From the NCBI GenBank assembly GCA_036521995.1, contig DATDGR010000200.1:1-14194 (forward strand): a stretch of 14,194 nt of DNA. Direction: 5' to 3'. Each line of letters begins with the position of its first letter. The stretch's first letter is position 1. Positions 1-6,996 of the stretch are shown here, in pieces. A program made the translations under genes and the position numbers. The notes below the pieces were generated by a model. The model did no database searches. It saw only the letters and a program-made list of their open reading frames with translations, and had not been told where the DNA came from. The DNA comes from Gp13-AA77 sp036521995. GTDB taxonomy: Bacteria; Acidobacteriota; Terriglobia; UBA7540.

Positions 1-13
1 GAAGTTGTTAGTG

Positions 14-391
14 TCACTGCCTTGGCGCCGGCCCCGATTGAGATTTTGGCGGCTGGACGGCAGGAACTGGCATTTCAGGAGCTGCTGGCTGCTCCGCGGG
101 CGCAGGGCTGACAACCACGAGCTGGTTGATCACTTGCTTGACGCCCCTTACCTCGTTTGCCAGTGTTGCTGCTTTGGTTCTCTCTTCCTCCGTTTGCACC
201 TGCCCCGACAAGATCACCACGCCCTGTTGCGCGATGATGCTGATGTCTCTCCTCTTCAGCGTCGCGTCCCGGTAGAGCCTGGCTTGGATCTCGCCGGTAA
301 TCACCTTGTCGTCCGGGTTACGGCTGCACGCAGTCAGAGGCAGGGCGAGGGAAATCAGAATGATGGCTGCTTTAGCAAGCGGTCTTCTCAT
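14..391 (-). CDS. BON-domain lipoprotein
   Basis: This 125-residue protein is an exported lipoprotein with one BON domain. The N-terminus has basic residues, a hydrophobic stretch and a lipobox (LTAC) with the lipidated Cys at residue 22. Residues about 29-95 fit a BON domain: an amphipathic helix, then the strand segment GVVILSGQVQTEEER, then a second helix ending in VRGVKQVINQLVVV. BON domains are found in OsmY-like and secretin-associated proteins and are thought to bind membranes or envelope partners. The tail from residue 97 is rich in Pro, Ala and Gln and probably disordered. The gene starts 15 nt after the stop of the upstream oxidoreductase and lacks a strong ribosome binding site, so co-transcription is likely. 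A functional link to the oxidoreductase is not evident. The family call is firm; the exact role is unknown. Confidence 0.88.
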   Translation of the reverse strand: MRRPLAKAAIILISLALPLTACSRNPDDKVITGEIQARLYRDATLKRRDISIIAQQGVVILSGQVQTEEERTKAATLANEVRGVKQVINQLVVVSPAPAEQPAAPEMPVPAVQPPKSQSGPAPRQ

Positions 392-406
392 GGTGTGAGC
401 AGCCCG

Positions 407-1576
407 CTAAGCGGAGCCTTGGTGCTCTTCCCACTTTCCGCTGTCCCAGGAGCGGCTGACCAAGGCCAGCGTCCGAGCCACGTTCAAGGCTTCGCGAAAG
501 CCAGGTTCGGTCTGCCGGGCGTCAGCAATCGATTTCAGGAAGTGATGAGCCTCAATCGTCTTAAGGTCCTCGTAGCCGAGACCCACCCCTGGCCCGGGGT
601 TGAAGTTGGCGTGGAACGGATGCTCGGGCCCGCTCAGGATGCGCGTATAGCCGCTGCGCCCCAGGGGAGAATCGGTGAGGAACAGGTTGAGCTCGTTCAT
701 GCGTTCGAAACTCCAGCTCAGGGCGCCGCGCGTGCCATAGACCTCGAAGGCCATCTCGCACTTCGGACCGTCGATCACCCGGCTCACTTCCACTGTTGCC
801 AAGGCCCCGCTCGAGAACTCGGCCAGGGCGCCGGCGTAGTCTTCATTTTCCACTGCGCCCGTCGGGCCCCCGGTGCGCAGGGTGAAGTGCGTTCCCGATC
901 CCGGCTCGCTCAAAGGGCGCTCCGTAATGAAAGTTTTCACGCTTCCCACCACCCGCCGGATGGGACCGGCCATCATGAGCGCGTTGTCGATGACGTGAGA
1001 CATCAGATCGCCGAGCACCCCCCATCCGGCACGCTCGCGCTGGAAGCGCCAGGACAGCACAGCCTGCGGGCTGCTGGCGTAGCCCACAAAGAAACGGCCC
1101 CGGTAGTTCAGGATTCGCCCGAGCTCGCCCTGCGCCAGAAGCTGGCGCGCGTACTGCACCAGAGGCGCCCAGCGGTAGTTGTAGCCCACGAAAGTCATCA
1201 CCCCGGCCGCGCGGGCGGCGCGTTCGATTTCGGCGGTCTCCTCCGGGTTGCGTCCCACTGGTTTCTCGCAGTAGATGTGCTTGCCGGCAGCGGCTGCGGC
1301 CAGAGCGATCTCGCGATGGGAGTCGTTGGAGGTTGTAATGTCAACGGCCTCGACGGCCGGCTCGGCGATCACCTCTTGCCAGGCCGTGGCGGAGTGCTCG
1401 AAACCAAAGTGCCGGCGGGCCTCCTCGGCGCGGGAGGCCACCTCGTCCGCGCAGACCACCAGTCGCGGACCGAGGTGACGATCAGGGAACCGGTCTGCCG
1501 CCTGAAGGTAAGCGCGGGCGTGGGCATTCCCCATCCAGCCCATGCCGATGACACCGATGCCGATCCTCTTTGCCAT
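407..1576 (-). CDS. Gfo/Idh/MocA family NAD(P)-dependent oxidoreductase
   Basis: A 389-residue cytoplasmic dehydrogenase of the Gfo/Idh/MocA family, which oxidises or reduces sugars, inositols and related polyols with NAD(P). The Rossmann motif GMGWMG lies at residues 11-16 right after the start. The EKP motif is at 104-106, and GDLMSH at 189-194 carries the Asp and His expected in the active site of the C-terminal domain. Length is normal for the family. The frame stays open upstream to 1687, but the ATG at 1574-1576 is chosen because it is preceded by AAAGGAG four bases upstream and sits directly before the Rossmann strand; the upstream extension looks non-homologous. The substrate cannot be read from the sequence. 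The BON lipoprotein gene follows in the same direction. Confidence 0.93.
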   Translation of the reverse strand: MAKRIGIGVIGMGWMGNAHARAYLQAADRFPDRHLGPRLVVCADEVASRAEEARRHFGFEHSATAWQEVIAEPAVEAVDITTSNDSHREIALAAAAAGKHIYCEKPVGRNPEETAEIERAARAAGVMTFVGYNYRWAPLVQYARQLLAQGELGRILNYRGRFFVGYASSPQAVLSWRFQRERAGWGVLGDLMSHVIDNALMMAGPIRRVVGSVKTFITERPLSEPGSGTHFTLRTGGPTGAVENEDYAGALAEFSSGALATVEVSRVIDGPKCEMAFEVYGTRGALSWSFERMNELNLFLTDSPLGRSGYTRILSGPEHPFHANFNPGPGVGLGYEDLKTIEAHHFLKSIADARQTEPGFREALNVARTLALVSRSWDSGKWEEHQGSA

Positions 1577-1810
1577 CACACTCCTTTGGCGGCTCCGCAT
1601 TGGCCCGGCCGTCGCTTGATCGCTCGGGTCGTCTTGGGTAGAAGCCACTTTGCCAAGGCCCGTCCAGTCTAGCAGCCTTCTTGACAAGTCGATTCTTACA
1701 CTATAGGGTTATTAAATCATGTGCACTTCAGCCTGCCACCGCGGGCTGGCGTGGGCGATACGCCATTAAGGTGACCAAGAACGGATTGTCGACGCTGGGC
1801 ACGCCAACAA

Positions 1811-1834
1811 GTAACCGTTACTACTACCGGTTAC
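1811..1834. repeat. Inverted repeat GTAACCG-N10-CGGTTAC
   Basis: Two perfect 7-bp arms (1811-1817 and 1828-1834) are separated by 10 bases. The arms could form a hairpin or be the two half-sites of a dimeric repressor. A second, imperfect stem with one G-T pair follows directly (ACCCGGCC with GGCTGGGT). No T-run follows, so a rho-independent terminator is unlikely. Related CGGTTA strings occur near 2212, but this may be chance. Confidence 0.4.
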
Positions 1835-1876
1835 CCGGCCGTCTACGGGCTGGGTGACGTTCAAAGCCAGGATGTA

Positions 1877-1898
1877 AGAGATAACAAAGAGATTACAA
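1877..1898. repeat. Adjacent imperfect 11-bp direct repeat
   Basis: AGAGATAACAA is followed immediately by AGAGATTACAA, with one mismatch. A period of 11 bp is close to one DNA helical turn, which would place both copies on one face of the helix, as in tandem operator sites. Two copies are too few to exclude chance. Confidence 0.4.
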
Positions 1899-1973
1899 AA
1901 ATGTCTCCCGAGCAAACCTTAGTGCGCGTCAGGCGGCAGCCAGAAAGCTATCGGGTAACGTGGCCCGGATCAA

Positions 1974-2210
1974 ATGACGACCGAAGCCGGAATATATAAC
2001 AAACTAAAAGACTTCCAAATTTATCTCAAAGAGGACGGGCCACGGGGAGCAAGGATCGAGATCAGAGAGCCTCCAGCCTGGCTAACTCGCCTGACCTTGG
2101 TACGGCGTAGATGGAACCTAAATTGCCTTGGCATTGTTCCCACGACGGCCGGAGCGATCAGCCAAAACCGAGGCCTAAACCTCGCTTCGATTTCAGCCGA
2201 TTTTACTTAA
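1974..2210 (+). CDS. Doubtful small ORF, 78 residues
   Basis: An ATG-started frame with only a weak upstream GGA. The product is basic and matches no family I recognise. The first half has a plausible amphipathic make-up (residues 8-36), while the second half reads like untranslated DNA. Base composition differs from the neighbouring genes. It is listed so that the gap is fully described; it is more likely non-coding than coding. Confidence 0.12.
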   Translation: MTTEAGIYNKLKDFQIYLKEDGPRGARIEIREPPAWLTRLTLVRRRWNLNCLGIVPTTAGAISQNRGLNLASISADFT

Positions 2211-2234
2211 CGGTTATCGGATGACCGAGACGGG

Positions 2235-2263
2235 TTGGACTCTCTGCGGCCGGGTGGTAGATT
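2235..2263 (+). promoter_or_regulatory. Candidate promoter of the glycosyltransferase pair
   Basis: TTGGAC (2235-2240) and TAGATT (2258-2263) are separated by exactly 17 bases. The -35 match to the sigma-70 consensus is weak and the -10 match is 4 of 6. The predicted start near 2270 leaves a leader of about 53 nt before the ATG at 2323. Pattern match only. Confidence 0.3.
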
Positions 2264-2322
2264 AGCGTTGGGATGGGCGCCCGGTCTGGGACGCGGGCCT
2301 GTTTGAAAGTTTACAGGTCACT

Positions 2323-3513
2323 ATGATTTCTCTCGTCATTCCCACTTACCAGGAAGCGGACGTAATTCAAGGCACGCTACGCCGGGCGGCGGCTGCACTG
2401 GCCCGGACCGGCGAGGAATTTGAGCTGATTGTGGTGGATGACTCCGGCGCTGAAACTGGCGACCAAACGGCCTCGCGCGCCGAAGCCCTTGCTCCCGAGC
2501 TTCCGGTGCGGGTGGCGCGGCGCGCGGGACGCCAGGGCTTGGCCACCGCGGTGGTGGACGGCTGGAAGGCCGCCCGGGGCGACGTCTGGGGGGTGATGGA
2601 TGCAGACCTGCAGCATCCGCCGGAGGTGGTGGTCCGGTTGATGCAGGCCCTGCGCCGGCCGGGAGTTGACATCGCGCTGGCCAGCCGCTATGTGAAGGGA
2701 GGCGGCAGCCGGGACTGGTCGCGGCGGCGGCGGGCCGTATCGTGGGCCACCACACATCTGGCGGCTTGCGTGCTCCCTTGGACGCTGGCGCGGGTGCGTG
2801 ATCCAATGTCCGGAATGTTCCTGGTGCGCGCCCAGGTGCTTGACGGCGTGGAGCTCAATCCTCTCGGCTACAAAATACTGCTCGAGGTGCTGGGCCGCGG
2901 CCATTGGCGTGACCTGGCCGAGGTTCCCTACGGCTTTGAGCGGCGCGGCCAGGGGCATTCCAAGCTGGGCTTCCGTCAGTCGATGGAGTACCTGGTGCAC
3001 TTGGTACACCTGGCGCGCGCCACGGGCCAGCTTCGCACCTGGATTCGCTACGCCACGGTCGGCGTGTCAGGCGCTCTGCTGGACGTCGGGATCTTTTACC
3101 TCCTTGTCCGCGACTGGGGATGGCATCCGATCGTTGCCTTGCTCGCAGCCACCGAGCTGGCGCTGCTGAGTAATTTCGCCTGGAACCAGACGCTGACGTT
3201 TCGCCGGGATCTCGCCTCGGGGCCTGCGCTGACGGGCCGGAGTGTGCTGCGCACCCTGCTCAGTTACCAGCGAGCTTGCTTGGCTGGAGCGTTCTTTAAT
3301 ATCGCCGTGACTCTGGGGTTTGTGGCTCGCGGAGTGACACCGGCGCTCGCGGCGGCGCTTGGAGTGCTGGCCGGTGGCGTCTGGAACCTCGTTTTCAACG
3401 TGCCCAGGATCTGGCAGGCCTGGTCTTTCCCGCCTTCGCCTCCAAAGGACGCTCCGGCGGGGCGGCCTGCGGTGATCCCGGCGAGCCCGATGCCAGGGAA
3501 GGTCAAGTTGTGA
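2323..3513 (+). CDS. Polyprenol-phosphate glycosyltransferase (DPM1-like GT2) fused to GtrA domain
   Basis: A 396-residue fusion. Residues 1-235 are a GT-A family 2 transferase of the dolichyl-phosphate mannose synthase type. They show VVDD at 37-40, the metal and nucleotide-sugar DAD at 93-95 followed by LQHPP, ASRY near 120-123, RDPMSG at 159-164, and a QGHSKLG segment near 210-216 equivalent to the conserved SKL region. Residues about 240-375 form a GtrA-type domain with four predicted membrane segments, starting at the typical IRYATVGVSGALLD. The enzyme probably moves mannose or a similar sugar from a nucleotide donor to a polyprenyl phosphate on the cytoplasmic face, and the GtrA part anchors it and may help flip the product. 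The stop overlaps the start of the next gene by 4 nt, so the two are probably translationally coupled. The sugar is not determinable. Confidence 0.92.
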   Translation: MISLVIPTYQEADVIQGTLRRAAAALARTGEEFELIVVDDSGAETGDQTASRAEALAPELPVRVARRAGRQGLATAVVDGWKAARGDVWGVMDADLQHPPEVVVRLMQALRRPGVDIALASRYVKGGGSRDWSRRRRAVSWATTHLAACVLPWTLARVRDPMSGMFLVRAQVLDGVELNPLGYKILLEVLGRGHWRDLAEVPYGFERRGQGHSKLGFRQSMEYLVHLVHLARATGQLRTWIRYATVGVSGALLDVGIFYLLVRDWGWHPIVALLAATELALLSNFAWNQTLTFRRDLASGPALTGRSVLRTLLSYQRACLAGAFFNIAVTLGFVARGVTPALAAALGVLAGGVWNLVFNVPRIWQAWSFPPSPPKDAPAGRPAVIPASPMPGKVKL

Positions 3514-5279
3514 CGGCTGGGGCGGCAAGCGGCGTGGAGGCTAGGCATCCTGCGGTCGCGGCGCCCGAGCGGACGCGGCCGGATACGCCTCCGCCCACCC
3601 AAGGTGCATCCCGGTTCCACAACGCTTGGTTCGCAGCCGCCATGCTGTTCGTGGTGGCGCGCGCCCTGCCGGTGCTGAGCAACACTCCGGGGCGCGATCA
3701 AGGTACTTACCTCACCATCGGGCGCAGCCTCGTTCAGGGCCGGATCCTCTACCGTGACCTTTGGGATAACAAGCCACCGGGCATCTTCTACATCTACGCG
3801 ATTATCGGCAAGCTGTTCGGCACGCGGATGTGGTGCGCGGCCGCGGTTGATCTGGCGCTGCTGCTGCTGGTGTCCTGGTGCCTGTTTCGCTTTGCGGAGC
3901 GTTACCTGGGGCCGGGAGGCGCGGCGGTGGCGGTGGCGGTCCACGCCACCTGGCACGTCGAAGCTGGATACATCTTCAGCGCCCAGCCGGAGTTCTTCCA
4001 ACTTCCACTGATTTTTGGCGCGTATTTCCTTGTCGCGGCCGGCGCGGCGGCAGATCCCCCGGCTCGCCCGGTGCTCCCCGGAATGAGACTTTGGCAGGCG
4101 CTTCGCCACGTTGCCAGGGACTGGAGGGTTCGGCACCTGGCGGCCGGTGCGCTGCTTGGCGCTGCATTCTGGCTGAAGTACAACGCCTTCGTGTTTCTGC
4201 CCCTGCTGCTCGTCCCGTACCTGGATGGCGGTGCGCTCGGTGGCAGGCCGCCGCGGCTTGCTTTCACCGCGACTCCGCGCCAACTGGCCGAGCGGCTGGT
4301 CTGGGTTCTGGTGGGATTCGCCACCGTGGTGGCCGTGGTGCTGGGCTACTTTGCTTCGCACGGCGCCCTGCCCGCGATGCGTGAGATTCAATTCCAGGTG
4401 CTGCCTCGCTACGCCGCCATGGCGGCCGAACGCCGGCGGTTGCCGCTAGGGCAATGGATTGCGGTGCGATCGGGGTTCTTTCTGGGCGCGGCCAGGCTCG
4501 CAGCCACGGCCGTGGCCCTGGTGGTTGCTTGGGCTCGCCGCGACCTTGCCCGCCTCGGTCCGCTCGCGGGGGCCGCAGCCGTGGCCTACGCCGCTACAGC
4601 GGTCCAGATCAGCTTTCATAGCTACTACTTCGCAACCTGCTACCCCTTCTTCGCCTTGATGTGGGCATATCTCGCCGTGACTCTGTGGGAACTGTGCCGC
4701 GCCGCCGCCCAGGCTTGCGCGCGCCGAAGTTTGCGGCTGGCCCAGGTGTTGGTGTGGGTTCTTTTCGCCAATCTTCTCTACTGGCCGCTCCCTGCCCAGT
4801 TTAATCGGATCCAGATGGATTATGAGAGCCTCCGCGAATGGAGGGCCGGTCCCGAGAGCTTTTACGCCAATCACCCTTGGGAGATTCCGTTCGAACACAT
4901 GAGCGGCCAGCTTCAGGTGATTCACTACCTCAAAACCAATGGCTCGCCCGGTGACCAAATTTTCCTCTGGGGCGGGCACACCCTCATTTGCTACCTCTCC
5001 GGGCGGCCGTGCGTCACCCGCTTTGTGTCGAACCTCGGCTTGATGTCGCTTTGGGTTCCGCAGGCCTGGCGCGACGAGGTCGCTCGCGAGCTTCGGGCCC
5101 AGCCTCCAGAGTGGATCGTCGTGGCCCGCGACGACGCCCTTCCGAGCATCACCTATGTCAATCTTTCCTCCGACCAGTATCTGGTCGAGCGTTACCCGGA
5201 GATGGCGAATCTGGTGGCGAGCGACTATCATCCTGCCGCCGATTTCACCAGCTTCGTGCTCTACCGCCGCAACCGTTGA
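3510..5279 (+). CDS. GT39-like membrane glycosyltransferase (PMT_2 / ArnT type)
   Basis: A 589-residue multi-pass membrane protein starting at a GTG that overlaps the previous stop (GTGA). The first 35 residues are polar. After the first membrane helix (about 40-55) comes the periplasmic loop typical of lipid-linked-sugar transferases, with RDQG at 62-65 (the catalytic acidic residue is probably D63) and YRDLWDNKPPG at 81-91. About ten more hydrophobic segments follow, then a soluble C-terminal domain from about residue 430. Such enzymes take a sugar from polyprenyl phosphate and transfer it to protein, lipid or glycan on the outer face of the inner membrane. The adjacent polyprenol-phosphate sugar synthase is the obvious donor supplier. 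Acceptor unknown: O-glycosylation of secreted proteins and lipid or glycan modification are both possible. Confidence 0.9.
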   Translation: MTAGAASGVEARHPAVAAPERTRPDTPPPTQGASRFHNAWFAAAMLFVVARALPVLSNTPGRDQGTYLTIGRSLVQGRILYRDLWDNKPPGIFYIYAIIGKLFGTRMWCAAAVDLALLLLVSWCLFRFAERYLGPGGAAVAVAVHATWHVEAGYIFSAQPEFFQLPLIFGAYFLVAAGAAADPPARPVLPGMRLWQALRHVARDWRVRHLAAGALLGAAFWLKYNAFVFLPLLLVPYLDGGALGGRPPRLAFTATPRQLAERLVWVLVGFATVVAVVLGYFASHGALPAMREIQFQVLPRYAAMAAERRRLPLGQWIAVRSGFFLGAARLAATAVALVVAWARRDLARLGPLAGAAAVAYAATAVQISFHSYYFATCYPFFALMWAYLAVTLWELCRAAAQACARRSLRLAQVLVWVLFANLLYWPLPAQFNRIQMDYESLREWRAGPESFYANHPWEIPFEHMSGQLQVIHYLKTNGSPGDQIFLWGGHTLICYLSGRPCVTRFVSNLGLMSLWVPQAWRDEVARELRAQPPEWIVVARDDALPSITYVNLSSDQYLVERYPEMANLVASDYHPAADFTSFVLYRRNR

Positions 5280-5301
5280 GCGAGCCGAAGCAGCCTGGGC
5301 G

Positions 5302-5330
5302 GTGACAATGTTCGAACTTTGCGCTAGAGT
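5302..5330 (+). promoter_or_regulatory. Candidate sigma-70 promoter for the OB-fold/TPR pair
   Basis: GTGACA (5302-5307, 5 of 6 to the -35 consensus) and TAGAGT (5325-5330, 4 of 6 to the -10) are spaced by 17 bases. The predicted start near 5337 leaves a very short leader before the ATG at 5346. This would give the pair its own start in addition to readthrough from the glycosyltransferases. Confidence 0.42.
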
Positions 5331-5345
5331 CTTCGAGTTGTAGTC

Positions 5346-5792
5346 ATGACGCGTCGGCAGACAGCGGGGGTGGCGGTGGTCCTGGTGGCGGTTACGGCGG
5401 CCAGCGCGCTGGTGGCGTATCGCCGGGGCCTGCGCCGGGGCCTCTCTCAGGCGCGTCCGGCGGCCAGCGCCTCCGAGGCTCGTCCCGGCGACGCCTCGGG
5501 CGGTTGCATCGATTTTCGCCAGGCCGGAACCCACACCGGAGAGCAGGCCTGCGTCTCCGGCCGCGTGTTGAAAGTATTTACCGCCGGGTCCGGCAATACT
5601 TTTCTCGACTTCTGCGCCGACTTCCGGAACTGTCCTTTCACCAGTATTGTCTTTGCTTCAGACCGGTCCAAGTTCGGCGACCTGGGCGCGCTCGGGGGAC
5701 GACTGATCGAGATTCGCGGCAAGATTGTGCCTTACCACGGCCAGCCGGAAATCATCGTGAGCGACCCCAGCCAGATTCGGGGGGCACCGTGA
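5346..5792 (+). CDS. Membrane-anchored OB-fold protein
   Basis: A 148-residue protein with one N-terminal membrane segment (about residues 7-24), a basic stretch (RRGLRRG) right after it, a low-complexity linker and a C-terminal domain from about 54. The domain alternates strands as in an OB fold: VSGRVLKVF, NTFLDFC, TSIVFASD, LIEIRGKIVPYHGQPEIIV. Cys 54, 69, 90 and 96 could form two disulfides if the domain is outside the cytoplasm. I recall similar small domains annotated as OB-fold or nucleic-acid-binding-like in Acidobacteria, but nucleic acid binding is not shown. The last bases overlap the GTG of the TPR gene (GTGA), suggesting coupled translation and perhaps physical partnership. Confidence 0.72.
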   Translation: MTRRQTAGVAVVLVAVTAASALVAYRRGLRRGLSQARPAASASEARPGDASGGCIDFRQAGTHTGEQACVSGRVLKVFTAGSGNTFLDFCADFRNCPFTSIVFASDRSKFGDLGALGGRLIEIRGKIVPYHGQPEIIVSDPSQIRGAP

Positions 5793-6838
5793 GTTATGCA
5801 ACCCGCTGGGATGGCAGCAAATCCTGGCGCATCGGTCCGATGCTTCTTGTGTTCCGGCCCTTGCTGGCGCTGGCGGCGATGGCCGTAGTTGCTTCCCTGG
5901 GTCGCGGGGGTCAGGAGCAGCGCCCTGAGGAATCGAAGGCGCAAACTGAGGCGGTCGCGAAGGCGCAAGCGGCAGTCGACGGCGCCAAGACGCCGCACGA
6001 GAAGTCCGCGGCTTTGGTGGACCTAGGTCGCCTGTACTTCGACGAAGGTGAGGAGAAGAAGGCGGAGTCACAATACCTGGCCGCGCTCGATCTTGACGCC
6101 TCAAACGCCGAGGCACACCTCGAGCTCGGCCGCGTCGACATCGCTGCCCATAACTACGCCAAGGCGGAGGGTGAGTTCAAAGAAGTGATTCGCCTGGCGC
6201 CTGGGGCCGGCGCCGGGTATGCCGCCCTGGGGGCTCTGCTGGCTGAGACGGGGCACTCGGCGGCGGCCCGGCCGCTTCTGGAAAAAGCCGTCGACCTTGA
6301 TTCGGGAGACTGGTCGAGCCGCTATCGCTTGGCGCTGATCGTTTCGGCCGCCGGTGATCCCGCCCGCGCTCACGAGTTGCTGGAACAGGTGGTGCAAATC
6401 GACTCGAGTTACATGCCGGCGCGCGAGCAACTCGCCCTCGATCGTCTCCGTCGTGGCGATGCCGCCGGGGCCACGGCCGAGGCGCAGCAGATGCTGGCCA
6501 AGAACCCGAATGCACCCGAGGGTCACCTGGTTCTGGCCCTGACCTCCTGGAAAGACCGGCAGTTCGAGGCTTCGCTCTCCGAGTGCGCCCTGGCCTTGCA
6601 GGGCGATCCGCGCTCCGTGCAGGTGCTGGCATTGCAAGCGCTGAACCTTTGGCAGCTCGACCGCAAGAAGGAAGCGCGGCAGGTGCTGGGGGAAATTGCC
6701 CGCGATCCTGACATGCGAGCCAGCTTCGCCAACGCGGACGTTTTCTGCCGGCTGGTGATCTGCGGGAGCCAGGACGCCGGCGTGGTGGGCGACTTCCTGC
6801 GCCGGAACCGATGGGTGGCCTACCCAGACCAGCCTTGA
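5789..6838 (+). CDS. TPR-repeat protein, probably exported or membrane-anchored
   Basis: A 349-residue protein. The reading frame is open further upstream, but that part overlaps the OB-fold gene in another frame. The GTG at 5789, overlapping the previous stop by 4 nt and preceded by a G-run, is the best start; ATG at 5840 is the alternative and would place the hydrophobic segment (about residues 19-40) right at the N-terminus. From about residue 70 there are successive helix pairs with TPR spacing: ALVDLGRLYFDEGEEKKAES, AHLELGRVDIAAHNYAKAEG, GYAALGALLAETGHSAAARP, then three or four more degenerate units up to about 290. TPR arrays bind partner proteins. It most likely works with the OB-fold protein at the membrane. 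The target is unknown. Confidence 0.85.
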   Translation: MSYATRWDGSKSWRIGPMLLVFRPLLALAAMAVVASLGRGGQEQRPEESKAQTEAVAKAQAAVDGAKTPHEKSAALVDLGRLYFDEGEEKKAESQYLAALDLDASNAEAHLELGRVDIAAHNYAKAEGEFKEVIRLAPGAGAGYAALGALLAETGHSAAARPLLEKAVDLDSGDWSSRYRLALIVSAAGDPARAHELLEQVVQIDSSYMPAREQLALDRLRRGDAAGATAEAQQMLAKNPNAPEGHLVLALTSWKDRQFEASLSECALALQGDPRSVQVLALQALNLWQLDRKKEARQVLGEIARDPDMRASFANADVFCRLVICGSQDAGVVGDFLRRNRWVAYPDQP

Positions 6839-6890
6839 AAAAATGCCGGGGATAATTGGTTTTGACAGATCTGGTACTATCCAAGCTGGA

Positions 6891-6919
6891 TTGACCGCTT
6901 TCTCCGCTCCAGGTAGGCT
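6891..6919 (+). promoter_or_regulatory. Candidate promoter of the AhpD-like selenoprotein gene
   Basis: TTGACC (6891-6896, 5 of 6) and TAGGCT (6914-6919, 3 of 6) are spaced 17 bases apart, a form common in GC-rich genomes. A second TTGACA at 6862-6867 lacks a -10 at proper distance. Transcription from here would give a leader of about 70 nt containing the hairpin at 6932-6959. Confidence 0.3.
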
Positions 6920-6931
6920 ATCGCGCTACGT

Positions 6932-6959
6932 CTGGACGGCCGCCTCCGGCGACGTCCAG
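6932..6959 (+). promoter_or_regulatory. Strong hairpin upstream of the selenoprotein gene
   Basis: CTGGACG (6932-6938) pairs perfectly with CGTCCAG (6953-6959). Inside it GCCG (6939-6942) pairs with CGGC (6947-6950) around a CCTC tetraloop, leaving a 2-nt bulge: 11 base pairs in total. It ends 24 nt before the ribosome binding site. No T-run follows, so it is either a factor-aided terminator for the TPR gene or a structure in the leader of the next gene. Confidence 0.5.
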
Positions 6960-6983
6960 CAGGCGAGGAGATCAATTCAGTTT

Positions 6984-6989
6984 AGGAGG
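6984..6989 (+). promoter_or_regulatory. Strong Shine-Dalgarno site AGGAGG
   Basis: A full-consensus AGGAGG lies 7 bases before the ATG at 6997. It is the best ribosome binding site in the window and decides the start of the AhpD-like gene over the in-frame ATG at 7021. Confidence 0.85.
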
Positions 6990-6996
6990 ACGAACG

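Larger units (their letters stand above)
1577..2322. other. Gene-poor intergenic region with small repeats
   Basis: No confident gene lies here. The stretch is richer in A and T than the flanking genes. It should carry the promoters for the oxidoreductase (leftward) and the glycosyltransferase pair (rightward). It contains a 7-bp inverted repeat (1811-1817 with 1828-1834), a nearby imperfect 8-bp stem (about 1833-1855), an adjacent imperfect direct repeat of 11 bp (1877-1887 and 1888-1898), and a doubtful 78-codon frame at 1974-2210. A short open frame without a start runs through about 1720-1855 on the plus strand and could be a gene remnant, but I recognise no family. Confidence 0.5.

Noticed and set aside
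5..1672. A 555-codon plus-strand frame opposite the oxidoreductase and BON genes.
   Set aside because: It lies antisense to two well-supported genes, its product resembles no family, and such long shadow frames are common in GC-rich DNA.
1681..1707. TTGACA with TATAGG downstream on the plus strand as a promoter.
   Set aside because: The spacing is only 15 bases, the -10 is weak, and no credible plus-strand gene follows for more than 600 bases.
3264..5534. Two long minus-strand frames (3264-4391 and 4446-5534) opposite the glycosyltransferase genes.
   Set aside because: Both are rich in Arg, His and Gln without domain features and oppose well-recognised membrane transferases.
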